Positions 24,053-32,713 are shown, counted from the stretch's first letter. The stretch: 33,267 bases of DNA from Gammaproteobacteria bacterium (GCA_033720895.1 JAWWBS010000016.1:1-33267), one strand, 5' to 3'. Notes: a model not told the origin generated them from the letters alone. Program-made: numbers and translations.

Positions 24053-24790
24053 TCAACCCTGCCGGATCGAGCGCCGCACTTCCGGTACCAGGCGCCGACT
24101 CACTTCGAGCTGGTCACCGGTATCGCGTACGCGCACGTGAAAATGCCCGTCCCCGTCCTTCTCCAGTGCCTCGATGGCCCAGTGTGCGACCAGTGCGTTG
24201 CGATGAATGCGCAGGAAGTTCTCGCTGAACTCCTCTTCCAGGGACTTCAGCGAATCCTCGATCAACACCTCGCCGTCACGGTGGCGAACGGTGACGTATT
24301 TCTGCTCGGCCCGGAAATAGTAGACGGACTCAACAGCCACCAGTTGCAGGCTGTCACGCACCCGGGCACAGATATGCTGGCGCGCGCCCGCGGCGCGCTG
24401 CGGCTCGGCGAGCGCCGATTTCTGTGCTGCATTCGGTCGTGCTGCGCGCTCGATGGCGTTGCGCAGGCGATCTGCGCGCACCGGCTTCATCAGGTAGTCG
24501 ATGGCATGTGCTTCGAAAGCCTGGATCGCAAACTGGTCGTAGGCGGTGGTGAATATGACCGCCGGCGGCACCTCCAGGTCGGCCAGGTGCCGTGCACATT
24601 CAAGGCCGTCCATGCCCGGCATCCGGATATCCAGCAGGATGATGTCGGGATTGAGTGCCTCGACCTGCTTGAGTGTCTCGGTCCCGTTGCCGGCCTCGCC
24701 CACGATCTCGACATCGGGAATATCCTTCAACAGGCCCTTGAGGCGAGTGCGTGCCGGCAATTCGTCGTCGACAACCAGGATGCGTTTCAT
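24053..24790 (-). CDS. algR: AlgR, LytTR-type response regulator
   Basis: This 245-residue response regulator has a receiver domain (1-120) with the acidic pocket VVDDE, phospho-acceptor Asp54 (ILLDIRMPG) and Lys102 (YLMKPV), and a C-terminal LytTR DNA-binding domain (about 140-240: HICARVRDSLQLVAVESVYY, NFLRIHRNALV). The gene pair with algZ upstream and hemCDXY downstream matches the algZ-algR-hemC region of Pseudomonas, where AlgR controls alginate, twitching motility and other virulence traits. Here the targets are unknown. A good AAGGAG lies before the ATG. Confidence 0.95.
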   Translation of the reverse strand: MKRILVVDDELPARTRLKGLLKDIPDVEIVGEAGNGTETLKQVEALNPDIILLDIRMPGMDGLECARHLADLEVPPAVIFTTAYDQFAIQAFEAHAIDYLMKPVRADRLRNAIERAARPNAAQKSALAEPQRAAGARQHICARVRDSLQLVAVESVYYFRAEQKYVTVRHRDGEVLIEDSLKSLEEEFSENFLRIHRNALVAHWAIEALEKDGDGHFHVRVRDTGDQLEVSRRLVPEVRRSIRQG

Positions 24791-24802
24791 GCCTTCACTC
24801 CT

Positions 24803-25924
24803 TCAGTCTTTCACGCCACTGCCCGCCGGCTGCGGGGCCCGCGGCAGGGTCAGGACCGTGGCAAACAGCTCGCCATCGGGCGCTGCGGTAAGCGATGCCT
24901 GCCGGCCCAGTGCCAGCCGAAGTCGCTCGCGGGTATTTTCCAGCGCGATGTTGAGGCCCTTGCTGATGCCGGTGCTGCCAATGGGTAGCGGGTTGCAGAT
25001 GCGCAATACCGCGTAATCACCCTGTACGGCTGCCTTGATGTGAATGCGGCCGCCATCGGGAGACTTCTCGATGCCATGGTAGATCGCGTTTTCCAGCAGC
25101 GGCTGCAGCGTCAGTCGTGGCAGCGGCCAGTCGTCAGGCAGGGCGTCCACGTCCCAGTCGACCTGCAGGCGTTCACCGATGCGCTCCTTCTCGAGTCGCA
25201 GGTATTGCTCCGCCAGCTCGCACTCTTCCTTGAAACTGCCCAGCGCGCCCGGTTGTGCAAGGCTGGCGCGGAACAGGTCGGCCAGGTCGAGAACCGTGTG
25301 TTCTGCCTTGTCCGGTTCGGACGGGATCAACGCAGCAACGGTATTGAGACTGTTGAACAGGAAATGCGGCCGGATTCTTGCCTGCAACGCTGCAATGCGG
25401 GCACTGGCACTGCCTTGCACCTGTTGTTGCCATTCGTACTGGATGTAGAAATATCGCATTGCCACGGCAGAGACGATGGCGCTGATTGCTATGTTGCGGC
25501 CCACGAAGGCGAGCGCCTGTTCGCTGGCCAGGGCAAGCGACAGGTAGCGGTCCAGGAGGACCGTGGCGAGGCTCAGCAACAAGGTCACCAGCAGCAGGCC
25601 GGCGTAACAGCTCAGGTAGGCCAGCCGCGATGATGCGTTCAGCAACTTGCGACGCAGCAGGCACAGCACGGCTGCACTGGCGAGCGCCTGCCAGAGCATG
25701 AACAGCGACAGGCTGATGAAATCGGCCATGACATCCGCGCCAGGTGCCAGGCCACGCGCCATGGTCAGGACGATTGCCACCAGTTCGGCAATCAGCAGGA
25801 TTTCCACCACCACCCGTGCCGAGCAGAAGTCCGGCAGGAAGCGCATGGCAGGAGAAGCAATGCGGGCATCGTCCCCCGTGGTCGGGGAAAGCTGGCCGTC
25901 AGGGTTCCGGTCGCTGTAGCTCAT
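24803..25924 (-). CDS. algZ: AlgZ/FimS-like membrane histidine kinase (LytS family)
   Basis: This 373-residue sensor kinase has four predicted TM segments (about 38-60, 68-90, 102-124 and 140-157) and a cytoplasmic HisKA_7TM-like kinase domain. The phosphorylated His is probably His187 in RIRPHFLFNSLNT, the hallmark of the LytS/FimS class. The ATPase part shows LLENAIYHGIEK (N box) and a short Gly-containing region, ISKGLNIALENTRERL. These kinases lack a classical periplasmic sensor. It lies 12 bases before algR, so the pair forms one unit. Confidence 0.93.
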   Translation of the reverse strand: MSYSDRNPDGQLSPTTGDDARIASPAMRFLPDFCSARVVVEILLIAELVAIVLTMARGLAPGADVMADFISLSLFMLWQALASAAVLCLLRRKLLNASSRLAYLSCYAGLLLVTLLLSLATVLLDRYLSLALASEQALAFVGRNIAISAIVSAVAMRYFYIQYEWQQQVQGSASARIAALQARIRPHFLFNSLNTVAALIPSEPDKAEHTVLDLADLFRASLAQPGALGSFKEECELAEQYLRLEKERIGERLQVDWDVDALPDDWPLPRLTLQPLLENAIYHGIEKSPDGGRIHIKAAVQGDYAVLRICNPLPIGSTGISKGLNIALENTRERLRLALGRQASLTAAPDGELFATVLTLPRAPQPAGSGVKD

Positions 25925-25964
25925 GCGCCTAGTCTTGTCCGGCTGGCCTAGCGGCGCAAGTCGC

Positions 25965-25981
25965 CTGGCCGCTTCGGCCGG
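25965..25981. other. GC-rich hairpin between the 3-hydroxyisobutyrate dehydrogenase-like gene and algZ
   Basis: CTGGCCG and CGGCCGG form seven pairs (one G-T) around a CTT loop, just after the stop of the gene at 25989. No T-tract follows on either strand, so it is not a convincing intrinsic terminator. It may slow polymerase or mark a partial boundary between the speA set and the algZR/hem set. Confidence 0.3.
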
Positions 25982-25988
25982 GAAGGAG

Positions 25989-26861
25989 TCAGCTGTCGGA
26001 CCGGAACAGGGGTTGCTTCAGCCGGTACAGGGATGAAACGTCCTCGTCGCCATGCCCGGCAGCCATCAGCCGCTCGTAGTGGATGCGGGTCATTTCGATG
26101 ATCGGCAGCTGGGCATCGAAGGACGCTGCCATCTGCTGGCAGATCGCCAGGTCCTTGTCATGCAGGCTGACCTTGAAGCCGAGCGGGTAGGTGCCACGCG
26201 CCATGTTCGGACCGCGATTCGTCAGCATCCAGCTGCCAGCAGCACCCCCGCCAACCACGTCGATCACCTTGTCCAGGTCGAGCTCGTGCGCAGCGGCAAA
26301 CGCCAGTCCCTCGGCGACTGCCTGGTTAACGCCCGCCACCATGATCTGATTGACTGCCTTGGTGGCCTGGCCGGCACCGACCTCGCCCATGAGGACGCAG
26401 CGCTTGCCCATGGCATCCAGCACCGGCTTGACGCGATCGAAGTCGGCGGGCGAGCCGCCGCACATGATCGCCAGGGTGGCGTTCTTGGCGCCCTCGGTAC
26501 CGCCGGACACCGGGCAATCCAGGAAGCCGGCGCCATGCCCGGCGAGGATCTCGGCTGCCTGGCGGGCGGTCCCCGCGCTGACCGTGGAGCAATCGATCAC
26601 AACCGCATCTTTCGGCAGCTCCGCAGCCATGCGCTCTACGAGTTCCAGCACATCGGCATCGGCTGAAACGCAGAGCACGACAACTTCGCATTCGCGGGCC
26701 AGGGTTTCCGGTGTGTCGAAGCGTCTTGCTGCTTCGCTGCCGGGGAAATCCTGCAGGCGTTGCGGCGAGCGATTCCACACGCCATGCAGCAGGCCGGCCT
26801 TGTCGAGATTCAATGCCATCGATTCGCCCATGGCGCCCAGGCCGATGAATCCGGTTTTCAT
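25989..26861 (-). CDS. 3-hydroxyisobutyrate dehydrogenase-family NAD(P)-dependent oxidoreductase
   Basis: This 290-residue beta-hydroxyacid dehydrogenase has an N-terminal Rossmann motif GFIGLGAMGESMALNL (4-19), the substrate-binding DCPVSGGTEGAKNATL (115-130), the catalytic Lys168 and nearby Asn171 (TKAVNQIMVAGVNQ), and the helical C-terminal domain. Possible substrates include 3-hydroxyisobutyrate, tartronate semialdehyde or an aldehyde reductase-type succinic semialdehyde; sequence alone does not decide. The ATG at 26861 has AAGGAG seven bases upstream and is preferred to the GTG two codons before. It lies two bases after the glyoxalase-fold gene. Confidence 0.9.
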   Translation of the reverse strand: MKTGFIGLGAMGESMALNLDKAGLLHGVWNRSPQRLQDFPGSEAARRFDTPETLARECEVVVLCVSADADVLELVERMAAELPKDAVVIDCSTVSAGTARQAAEILAGHGAGFLDCPVSGGTEGAKNATLAIMCGGSPADFDRVKPVLDAMGKRCVLMGEVGAGQATKAVNQIMVAGVNQAVAEGLAFAAAHELDLDKVIDVVGGGAAGSWMLTNRGPNMARGTYPLGFKVSLHDKDLAICQQMAASFDAQLPIIEMTRIHYERLMAAGHGDEDVSSLYRLKQPLFRSDS

Positions 26862-26863
26862 GA

Positions 26864-27232
26864 TCACGCTCCTTGCATGCCTTTCAATTCGATCAGGTAG
26901 CCTTCCGGACTCTTCACGAACAGCTTGTGCCGCTCGCGATCCGTACCGGCATCCACGACCCTGGCCGGCACCTGGATGGCTTCCGGCATGGCGGACTCGA
27001 CCCGCGCAGCCAGCGCCATGAAGTCATCAACAGCAAGGTTCAAGCCGAAATGCATCGTTGCTTCGGGCTCGGCCATGTCCGGTCTTTCATGGAATGTCAG
27101 CTTGGCGCCGTGGAAGTCGATATTGATGTAGCCCGCCGGGTCTTCGTGCTCGAGCGTCGCGCCGAGCCCGGTTACGAAGAATGTTCTCGTTTCTTCCAGT
27201 GAACGGACAGGCAGCGAGAGATGGAAACTCAT
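26864..27232 (-). CDS. VOC (glyoxalase/bleomycin-resistance fold) protein
   Basis: This 122-residue single VOC module has the typical opening LSLPVRSLEETRTFFVTGLG and the closing KLFVKSPEGYLIELKG, with the Glu (IELKG) that often binds metal. Other possible metal ligands are His4 near the start and a central His (MHFGLN). The substrate is unknown. The ATG overlaps the stop of the ABM-like gene by four bases. Confidence 0.87.
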   Translation of the reverse strand: MSFHLSLPVRSLEETRTFFVTGLGATLEHEDPAGYINIDFHGAKLTFHERPDMAEPEATMHFGLNLAVDDFMALAARVESAMPEAIQVPARVVDAGTDRERHKLFVKSPEGYLIELKGMQGA

Positions 27233-27552
27233 GGCGTGCTGCCCGCGCCAATGAAGGATTCGGCTGTTGTCAGCGCTTCGTACTCGGCATCGAGCGCTTC
27301 GTATCGTGCTTTCGCCATCTGCCGGAAGGCGTCGAACGCACTGGCCGATGTCCAGTGGTCGGCGGTATAGAAGACGCCCGCATCCTCTTCATCCTGCCAG
27401 AGCAGGGTGCCGACATATCCTTCATGCTCCGCAAACAGGCGGGCCCACGTTCCGTCGGAGGCGTAATGCCTGCAAAAAGCCGGGCGTTGCTCGCTCGGTA
27501 CCTCGTAGCGCCACAGTCGCACATGCGTGCTCGCTGGAATCTGCATGCTCAT
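27229..27552 (-). CDS. small dimeric alpha-beta barrel (ABM-like) protein
   Basis: This 107-residue protein has the layout of antibiotic biosynthesis monooxygenase-like domains: VRLWRYEVPSEQRPAFCRHY (strand-helix), then GYVGTLLWQDEEDAGVFYT and a W-S/T-x-A-F-x-x-F helix (HWTSASAFDAFRQM). Such proteins are cofactor-free oxygenases or ligand-binding proteins; the active residues are not clear here. The ATG overlaps the speA stop by four bases, and its stop overlaps the VOC gene by four, so this set is translated in series. Confidence 0.68.
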   Translation of the reverse strand: MSMQIPASTHVRLWRYEVPSEQRPAFCRHYASDGTWARLFAEHEGYVGTLLWQDEEDAGVFYTADHWTSASAFDAFRQMAKARYEALDAEYEALTTAESFIGAGSTP

Positions 27553-29432
27553 TTCTCCAGGTAGGTATAACCGGCAAGTCCGTCCTGCATGGCCGCAAGA
27601 TATCGTGCCTTGGTGTCGGCATCGAATGCAGCGGCATCGATCTTGTTCCGGTAGGCCTCCAGCAGGGCGTCCGGCTCGAAGTGAACGTAGGCCAGCACTT
27701 CGTCGGCACGATCGCCTTTCTCCGGCTGGAAGAACTCGAACTCGCCCTTGTCGTTTCGCTCGATGTTCACCGAATCGGTGTCGCCGAAGAGGTTGTGCAT
27801 GTCGCCGAGGATCTCCTGGTAGGCGCCCACCAGGAAAAACGCGACCAGGTATTCCTCGCCATCCTTGTGCTCGTGGATGGGCAGCGACTTCTCGACGCCT
27901 TCGCCGTCGACGTAATAGGAGATGCGCCCATCGGAGTCGCAGGTCAGGTCATGCAGGGTGGCACGTCGGTCGGGTGCCTGGTCCAGGCGGTGCACCGGCA
28001 TGATCGGGAAGATCTGGTCGATGGCCCAGACATCCGGCAGCGACTGGAATACCGACATGTTGCAGAAATACTTGTCGGCCAGCTTCTCGTTCAGTTCATC
28101 GCGCAGTTCGCGCTGCTGCCGAGTGGTCGGCTTCAGCGAGCCGGCCAGCTTGCGACAGATCGCATGGTAGGTGCTTTCCGCGCGAGCGCGCTGTTCCAGC
28201 GTCATCACGCCGTGCACGAACATCGCCTGTGCTTCGCCCAGCCAGTAGGCAGCATCGTGGTAGATCTCCAGCAGGGCGCGTCCTTCTTCGTTGCGGTAAC
28301 CCTCCCACAGGTCGTGCAGGATCATCGGATCTTCCGCCGAGGGTGCGTCCGGCTGCACATCGGCAATCGATTCATGGTCGATGACGTTGGTCACCAGCAC
28401 GGCATGATGCGCCGTCATGGCCCGGCCGGACTCGGTGATGATGTCCGGTTCCGGCAGTTCGTATTCCTGGCAGATCTCCCACAGCGTGCGCACGATGGTG
28501 CTGGCGTATTGCTGCATGGAGTAGTTGGTCGAGTAGGCCGAGCGCGAGCGTGAACCTTCGTAGTCGATACCGAGGCCGCCGCCAACGTCCATGACCTTGA
28601 TCGGCACGCCGAGCGCATGCATTTCGGCATAGGCGCGGCCGGCCTCGCGCATGCCCTTGGCAATGTCCCGAATGTTGCCGATCTGGGAACCGAGGTGGAA
28701 ATGCAGCAGTTCCAGGCAGTCGAGCATGTCGGCCGCCTTGAGTTTTTCGGCTGCTGTCAGAAGCTGAGATGCCAGCAACCCGAACTTCGACTTTTCACCG
28801 CCGGTGTCCTGCCACTTGCCGGCCGAGGCATGGTTCAGGCGAACGCGCGTGCCCAGCCGCGGCCTGATACCCAGTTGTTTCGCTAGCGCAATGACGTGAT
28901 CCAGCTCGGAAAGCTTTTCAATCACGATGAACACGCGGTGGCCGAGCTGCTGGCCGATCAAGGCAAGCTCGAGGTACTCGCGATCCTTGTAGCCGTTGCA
29001 GACAATCGTCGCGCCGGCTGGCGCCAGCGCCAGTACTGCCATCAGCTCGGGCTTGGAGCCCGCTTCCATGCCGACCCGCTCGCCGCCGGATTCCAGGATG
29101 TCACTGACCACGACGCGCTGCTGGTTGACCTTGATGGGATAGACCGCGGTGTACTCGCCGGCATAGGCATTGGCCTCCCTGGCGGCGTCGAAGGCCGCGC
29201 AGAGGCTTTTGACCCGATGCCCGAGGATGTCGCCGAAACGGAACAGCACCGGCAGCGACAGGCCATGCTCGTGTGCCCGGTTGGCCAGTTCGTGCAGGTC
29301 GACCTTGCCATCTGCCGGGTTGCCGGTCGGGCAGACCTCCAGCGTGCCACTGGGGCTGATATCGAAATAACCGCCGCCCCAGCGCTCGATGGCGTAGCGT
29401 TCGCGGTTGGCCTGGATAGTGTCTGCCGACAT
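27549..29432 (-). CDS. speA: biosynthetic arginine decarboxylase
   Basis: This protein of about 627 residues is a PLP-dependent fold III decarboxylase making agmatine for polyamines. The start at 29432 (MSADTIQANRERYAIERWGG) is preferred: GAGGA lies seven bases upstream, and the likely promoter -10 (29475-29470) is downstream of the other in-frame ATG at 29483. The PLP lysine is Lys101 (YPIKVNQQRVVV). Further motifs are DVGGGLGIDYEGSRS, ESGRAMTAHHAV and WAIDQIFPIMPVHRLDQAP, all typical of SpeA. Length is near that of the non-enteric family (about 630). No agmatinase or agmatine deiminase gene is in the window. Its stop overlaps the ABM-like gene, an unusual downstream partner. Confidence 0.96.
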   Translation of the reverse strand: MSADTIQANRERYAIERWGGGYFDISPSGTLEVCPTGNPADGKVDLHELANRAHEHGLSLPVLFRFGDILGHRVKSLCAAFDAAREANAYAGEYTAVYPIKVNQQRVVVSDILESGGERVGMEAGSKPELMAVLALAPAGATIVCNGYKDREYLELALIGQQLGHRVFIVIEKLSELDHVIALAKQLGIRPRLGTRVRLNHASAGKWQDTGGEKSKFGLLASQLLTAAEKLKAADMLDCLELLHFHLGSQIGNIRDIAKGMREAGRAYAEMHALGVPIKVMDVGGGLGIDYEGSRSRSAYSTNYSMQQYASTIVRTLWEICQEYELPEPDIITESGRAMTAHHAVLVTNVIDHESIADVQPDAPSAEDPMILHDLWEGYRNEEGRALLEIYHDAAYWLGEAQAMFVHGVMTLEQRARAESTYHAICRKLAGSLKPTTRQQRELRDELNEKLADKYFCNMSVFQSLPDVWAIDQIFPIMPVHRLDQAPDRRATLHDLTCDSDGRISYYVDGEGVEKSLPIHEHKDGEEYLVAFFLVGAYQEILGDMHNLFGDTDSVNIERNDKGEFEFFQPEKGDRADEVLAYVHFEPDALLEAYRNKIDAAAFDADTKARYLAAMQDGLAGYTYLEK

Positions 29433-29469
29433 GCTGGCATCCTCGTTGGGAGATTCGATTGCAGCCGCG

Positions 29470-29498
29470 ATTATAGGAGACATGGCGCGCTCTGGCGA
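29470..29498 (-). promoter_or_regulatory. candidate sigma-70 promoter for speA
   Basis: On the minus strand TCGCCA (29498-29493) and a perfect TATAAT (29475-29470) are 17 bases apart. Transcription would start near 29463, leaving a leader of about 30 bases with the GAGGA site before the ATG at 29432. It decides against the upstream in-frame ATG at 29483. Confidence 0.6.
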
Positions 29499-29507
29499 AG
29501 CCGGCGT

Positions 29508-29513
29508 TATACT
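29508..29513 (+). promoter_or_regulatory. candidate -10 box for speE
   Basis: TATACT lies 39 bases before the speE ATG at 29553, on the strand opposite the speA promoter. No good -35 is seen at the right distance (GCGCGC region), so an activator or a weaker promoter is possible. Confidence 0.35.
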
Positions 29514-29552
29514 CGCCGTTTCACCCTTGCAACGCCCAATCTAGAGGACGCC

Positions 29553-30419
29553 ATGGCTGCCGATAACCGACTTCTTGCCGACCGCTGGTTCACCGAGATT
29601 GCCGACGAGGCAGATTGCGCCTTTTCGCTGCGCATTCGCGGCAAGGTCTTCGAGGAGCAATCACCCTTCCAGAAAGTCGAAGTCTACGAGACCGAAAGCT
29701 GGGGCAATCTCATGGTGATCGACGGCTACGTGATGCTGACCACGCGTGACAATTTCCTCTACCACGAAATGATGTCGCACCCGGTGCTGTTCACGCACCC
29801 GGATCCCAGGCAGGTCGTCATCATCGGCGGTGGCGATTGCGGCACGCTGCGAGAGGTCCTGCGTCATCCGGATGTGGAGAAGGTCTGGCAGATCGATATC
29901 GACGAAGTCGTCACGCGCGCCGCCAAGAAATTCTTTCCCGAGCTCTGCGAATCGAACGATGACCCGCGCGCTGAATTGCTCTGGATCGACGGCCTGAAGT
30001 GGGTGCGCGAGGCGGCCCCGGAGAGCGTTGACGTGGTCATTGTCGATTCCACCGATCCGGTCGGCCCGGCGGAAGGATTGTTCGGCAAGAAGTTCTATCG
30101 CGACTGCCTGAAGATGCTGCGACCGGGCGGCATCCTGGTGCAGCAGAGCGAATCGCCCTTGCTGCACGGGAAGCTGTTGCGCGAAATGCGCCGCGCGATG
30201 ATCGAAGCCGGCTTTGCGGATACGCGCACGCTGGGTTTCCCGCAGCCCTGCTATCCATCGGGCTGGTGGTCGGCCACCATGGCGCGCAAGGGTCAGGCCA
30301 TTGGCGGATTCCGCAAGGCCGCTGCCGCAATCCTGCCATTCAAGACGGAGTACTACACCGCCGAGGTCCACGAAGCGGCATTGCACATGCCGGCGTTCTT
30401 CAAGCGGGACGTCGAATAA
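29553..30419 (+). CDS. speE: spermidine synthase (polyamine aminopropyltransferase)
   Basis: This 288-residue enzyme transfers an aminopropyl group from decarboxylated SAM to putrescine. Motifs are SPFQKVEVYET (37-47), the SAM-binding IIGGGDCGTLREVL (90-103), QIDIDE (113-118) and the catalytic VDSTDPVGP (164-172) with Asp165 and Asp168. The PSGWW segment is also typical. The ATG has an AGAGGA site upstream. It is divergent from speA, so decarboxylated-arginine supply and spermidine synthesis may be co-regulated from the 120-base gap. speD is not in the window. Confidence 0.97.
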   Translation: MAADNRLLADRWFTEIADEADCAFSLRIRGKVFEEQSPFQKVEVYETESWGNLMVIDGYVMLTTRDNFLYHEMMSHPVLFTHPDPRQVVIIGGGDCGTLREVLRHPDVEKVWQIDIDEVVTRAAKKFFPELCESNDDPRAELLWIDGLKWVREAAPESVDVVIVDSTDPVGPAEGLFGKKFYRDCLKMLRPGGILVQQSESPLLHGKLLREMRRAMIEAGFADTRTLGFPQPCYPSGWWSATMARKGQAIGGFRKAAAAILPFKTEYYTAEVHEAALHMPAFFKRDVE

Positions 30420-30437
30420 AGCGACTTGCAGTGATTC

Positions 30438-31715
30438 TCAGCTGAGGGCGTCTCTCAGTGCGAGCAGGCGGGCGTGGCGCGGGTGGCCTGTTTCCGCGAG
30501 GAAAGGTTCCAGTACTTTCAATGCTGCTTGCGGATCCTTCTTGCGATCGACCAGGTGGTTTGCCTTCAGCAATGCCACATCGAGAAGAATCGGATCGTTC
30601 GGGAAACGCTGTGGCGCGAGTGCTGCCAGCATTTCGAAACCGTTGTCCGGACGCAGCCGCCAGGCAGCGCGCGTCAAGCGCAGCCACTCGTCGGCCGAGC
30701 GGGTCTTCAAGGTCTGGAAGTGCCGCAGCATCCTGAGCAGCACGTCGACACCGGCATCCTCGCGCTCATCCCTCAGCAAGCGCGACAGCAGCACTTCCGT
30801 GTAATGTCGCAGCGCATCCCAGGCACGTCGTTTCTCGAGCTCGTCCAGCACCTCGATGGCTATTGCCGCCGGCAGCTCGGCTGCCAGGTGGCCGAGCGCA
30901 AAATGCGCAGCCTCGATGTTGTTGTTGGCCAGGAAACGATCGACCTCGGCCAGCACATCCGGCTCCACTTCCTCGACTTCCCGCGTGTTGAACAGCTTGC
31001 TGTCCAGTCCCATGCGCTCGTAGCGGTGCAGGGCAATGAAGCCCAGGTAATGGCAAAGCGCAATCAGCAACCAGACGAAAAAGCAGACCACCATCAGTGT
31101 GCCAAAGCCGGTCGCTGTAACCAGCTGTCCCGTTGTCGCAACAAAGGAATCGGCGCGCCCGCTCAGCAACTCGGTCGCAAACCAGCCCGAGCCGATCATC
31201 ATTGCCAGGAACACCAGGTAGGGCAGGCCAGCATTGGCCAGCGCCGTGAAAATTCGGTCGGGCGAGAACGCCAGCGAGAAGCGATCGGTAACAGCCAGCT
31301 GCAACAGGATGATGGGCGCTGCTGCCAGCAGGAGCAGGTTGGCAAACACGACGACCATGTCGGGAGCATCTGCAGACAGGTTGAGTGTTACGGCAAACAA
31401 GGCGATGCCGACAAGCAGGGCGGTTCCCTTGCTGAAGCCGACCGACTCCATCGATGACATGCGCGGCGGGTCACCCCTGCCGGAAGCTGTCTCCCTTACT
31501 ACCAGCAGCAGGAATTGCAACAGCGCCGAGATGGCTACAACCAGCACCAGCAGCCCAAGGATGTTGGTGCCAAACACGACAATCAGGCTGGTGTTGCCGA
31601 AGGTGAACCACAGTGCACTGCCGCGCAACGGATACCACAGGATGCGGGGCAGGTATCGAAACAGCGAACCGTTCTTGCGCAAAGCAAGGTCGGCTGGGGA
31701 AAGTGACTGGCTCAT
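30438..31715 (-). CDS. uncharacterised membrane protein with C-terminal helical repeats
   Basis: I do not recognise this 425-residue protein. The N-terminal half has about five or six hydrophobic segments (about 33-74, 94-113, 118-140, 160-180 and 200-225). The C-terminal half (about 240-425) is all-helical and TPR-like, with the motifs AAHFALGHLAAELP and WLRLTRAAWRLRPDNGFEML. The arrangement suggests a membrane anchor presenting a cytoplasmic helical-repeat scaffold. It ends 18 bases from the convergent speE stop, and lies 38 bases before the first of the DUF4124 genes on its strand's upstream side. Confidence 0.72.
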   Translation of the reverse strand: MSQSLSPADLALRKNGSLFRYLPRILWYPLRGSALWFTFGNTSLIVVFGTNILGLLVLVVAISALLQFLLLVVRETASGRGDPPRMSSMESVGFSKGTALLVGIALFAVTLNLSADAPDMVVVFANLLLLAAAPIILLQLAVTDRFSLAFSPDRIFTALANAGLPYLVFLAMMIGSGWFATELLSGRADSFVATTGQLVTATGFGTLMVVCFFVWLLIALCHYLGFIALHRYERMGLDSKLFNTREVEEVEPDVLAEVDRFLANNNIEAAHFALGHLAAELPAAIAIEVLDELEKRRAWDALRHYTEVLLSRLLRDEREDAGVDVLLRMLRHFQTLKTRSADEWLRLTRAAWRLRPDNGFEMLAALAPQRFPNDPILLDVALLKANHLVDRKKDPQAALKVLEPFLAETGHPRHARLLALRDALS

Positions 31716-31753
31716 TTTGCGCGAACCCGGGTCATGATGTCCGCGCCCGTGTT

Positions 31754-32212
31754 TCAGCGTCCGCAGGCTTCGCGCACTTTTGTCTGCCGTTCGGCTTTCA
31801 GCGCACTGATTTCTTCATTGCTCAGGTAGGTCTTGTTGTCGCCTTCACCGCGAGACATGCGCTTGGCCTGGTTGGCTTTCTGCAGTTCCGCACGGGCGGC
31901 CTCGCAGGCCTGCTTTTTCTTTTCGCGCTCGGCCTGGGCTTCGGCACGCTCGGCAGCACGTGCCTCGCGCTGTTCGGCATAGCTGTCGAGCAGTTCCCTG
32001 CGTGCCCTGGCGCGAGCCTCGACTTCGTCGGAATCGGTGCGGCTGGTCCGAATGGGAAGCTTCTCGACCTGCTCGGTGCCGTCGCAGGCCCGGGCCTGGT
32101 AGCTGACCTTGCCGTTCTCGTCCTTGCACTTGTACACCGGATCACCGGCAAGCAGCGGCTGTGACCAGCTGGCCATCACCACCAGCGCAACGGGCATGAA
32201 AATGCGGTACAT
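31754..32212 (-). CDS. DUF4124 exported protein, copy 1
   Basis: This 152-residue protein has a signal peptide (about 1-22, ending QPLLAGDP) and the DUF4124 core VYKCKDENGKVSYQARACDG (26-45), with two cysteines probably joined as a disulfide. The rest is a charged, helical, Ala/Glu/Arg-rich tail (about 60-130), with Cys residues at about 103 and 150. Function is unknown. The next upstream gene is a paralogue sharing 29 identical bases in the core region, so the two arose by tandem duplication. Confidence 0.85.
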   Translation of the reverse strand: MYRIFMPVALVVMASWSQPLLAGDPVYKCKDENGKVSYQARACDGTEQVEKLPIRTSRTDSDEVEARARARRELLDSYAEQREARAAERAEAQAEREKKKQACEAARAELQKANQAKRMSRGEGDNKTYLSNEEISALKAERQTKVREACGR

Positions 32213-32227
32213 GGCGCGGCTTGCCTG

Positions 32228-32713
32228 TTACTTGCAGTTGTTTTCGAGGAAGCTGCGTGCCTTCTGTTTTTCCGCACCCATTTCCTCGGCACTCAGCACT
32301 CGCTCGGAACCGTCTTCGTTGCGCGCCTTGAGAATGTCCGCATTCTCGTAGGCCTGCAGGTTCTGGCGAGCAATGGCGCATTGTTCCTTGCGAATCTCCA
32401 GGTTGCGCTTCATGCGCTCGTCCGTGGTGCTGGCAATCATCTTGTCCAGCAACGGCGTGTCGGAATTGCCGTCGGCCGCATCGCCTGCATCGCCATCGTC
32501 ACTCGCCGTCGACGGACCACGACGCAGTTTGAGCTTTTCCTGGGAGGTGGCGTCATCGCAGGCCTGCGACTGGTACTTCACCTTGCCGTTCTCGTCCTTG
32601 CACTTGTAGACCTCGGCCGCCTCGCTCGGCGCCGCAGCGAACAGGGCCATGCACATGCCAAGCAGCATGATGCCGAACACGGTGTTGCCAGATGAAATGC
32701 TGGTTGCTTGCAT
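32228..32713 (-). CDS. DUF4124 exported protein, copy 2
   Basis: This 161-residue protein has a signal peptide (about 1-33, ending PSEAAE), the core VYKCKDENGKVKYQSQACDD (35-54), a low-complexity acidic middle (DDGDAGDAADGNSD), and a helical C-terminus. A GGGAG ribosome-binding site lies before the ATG. Copy 1 follows 15 bases later. The acidic middle and the different tails suggest the two paralogues have diverged in partners while keeping the exported disulfide core. Confidence 0.85.
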   Translation of the reverse strand: MQATSISSGNTVFGIMLLGMCMALFAAAPSEAAEVYKCKDENGKVKYQSQACDDATSQEKLKLRRGPSTASDDGDAGDAADGNSDTPLLDKMIASTTDERMKRNLEIRKEQCAIARQNLQAYENADILKARNEDGSERVLSAEEMGAEKQKARSFLENNCK

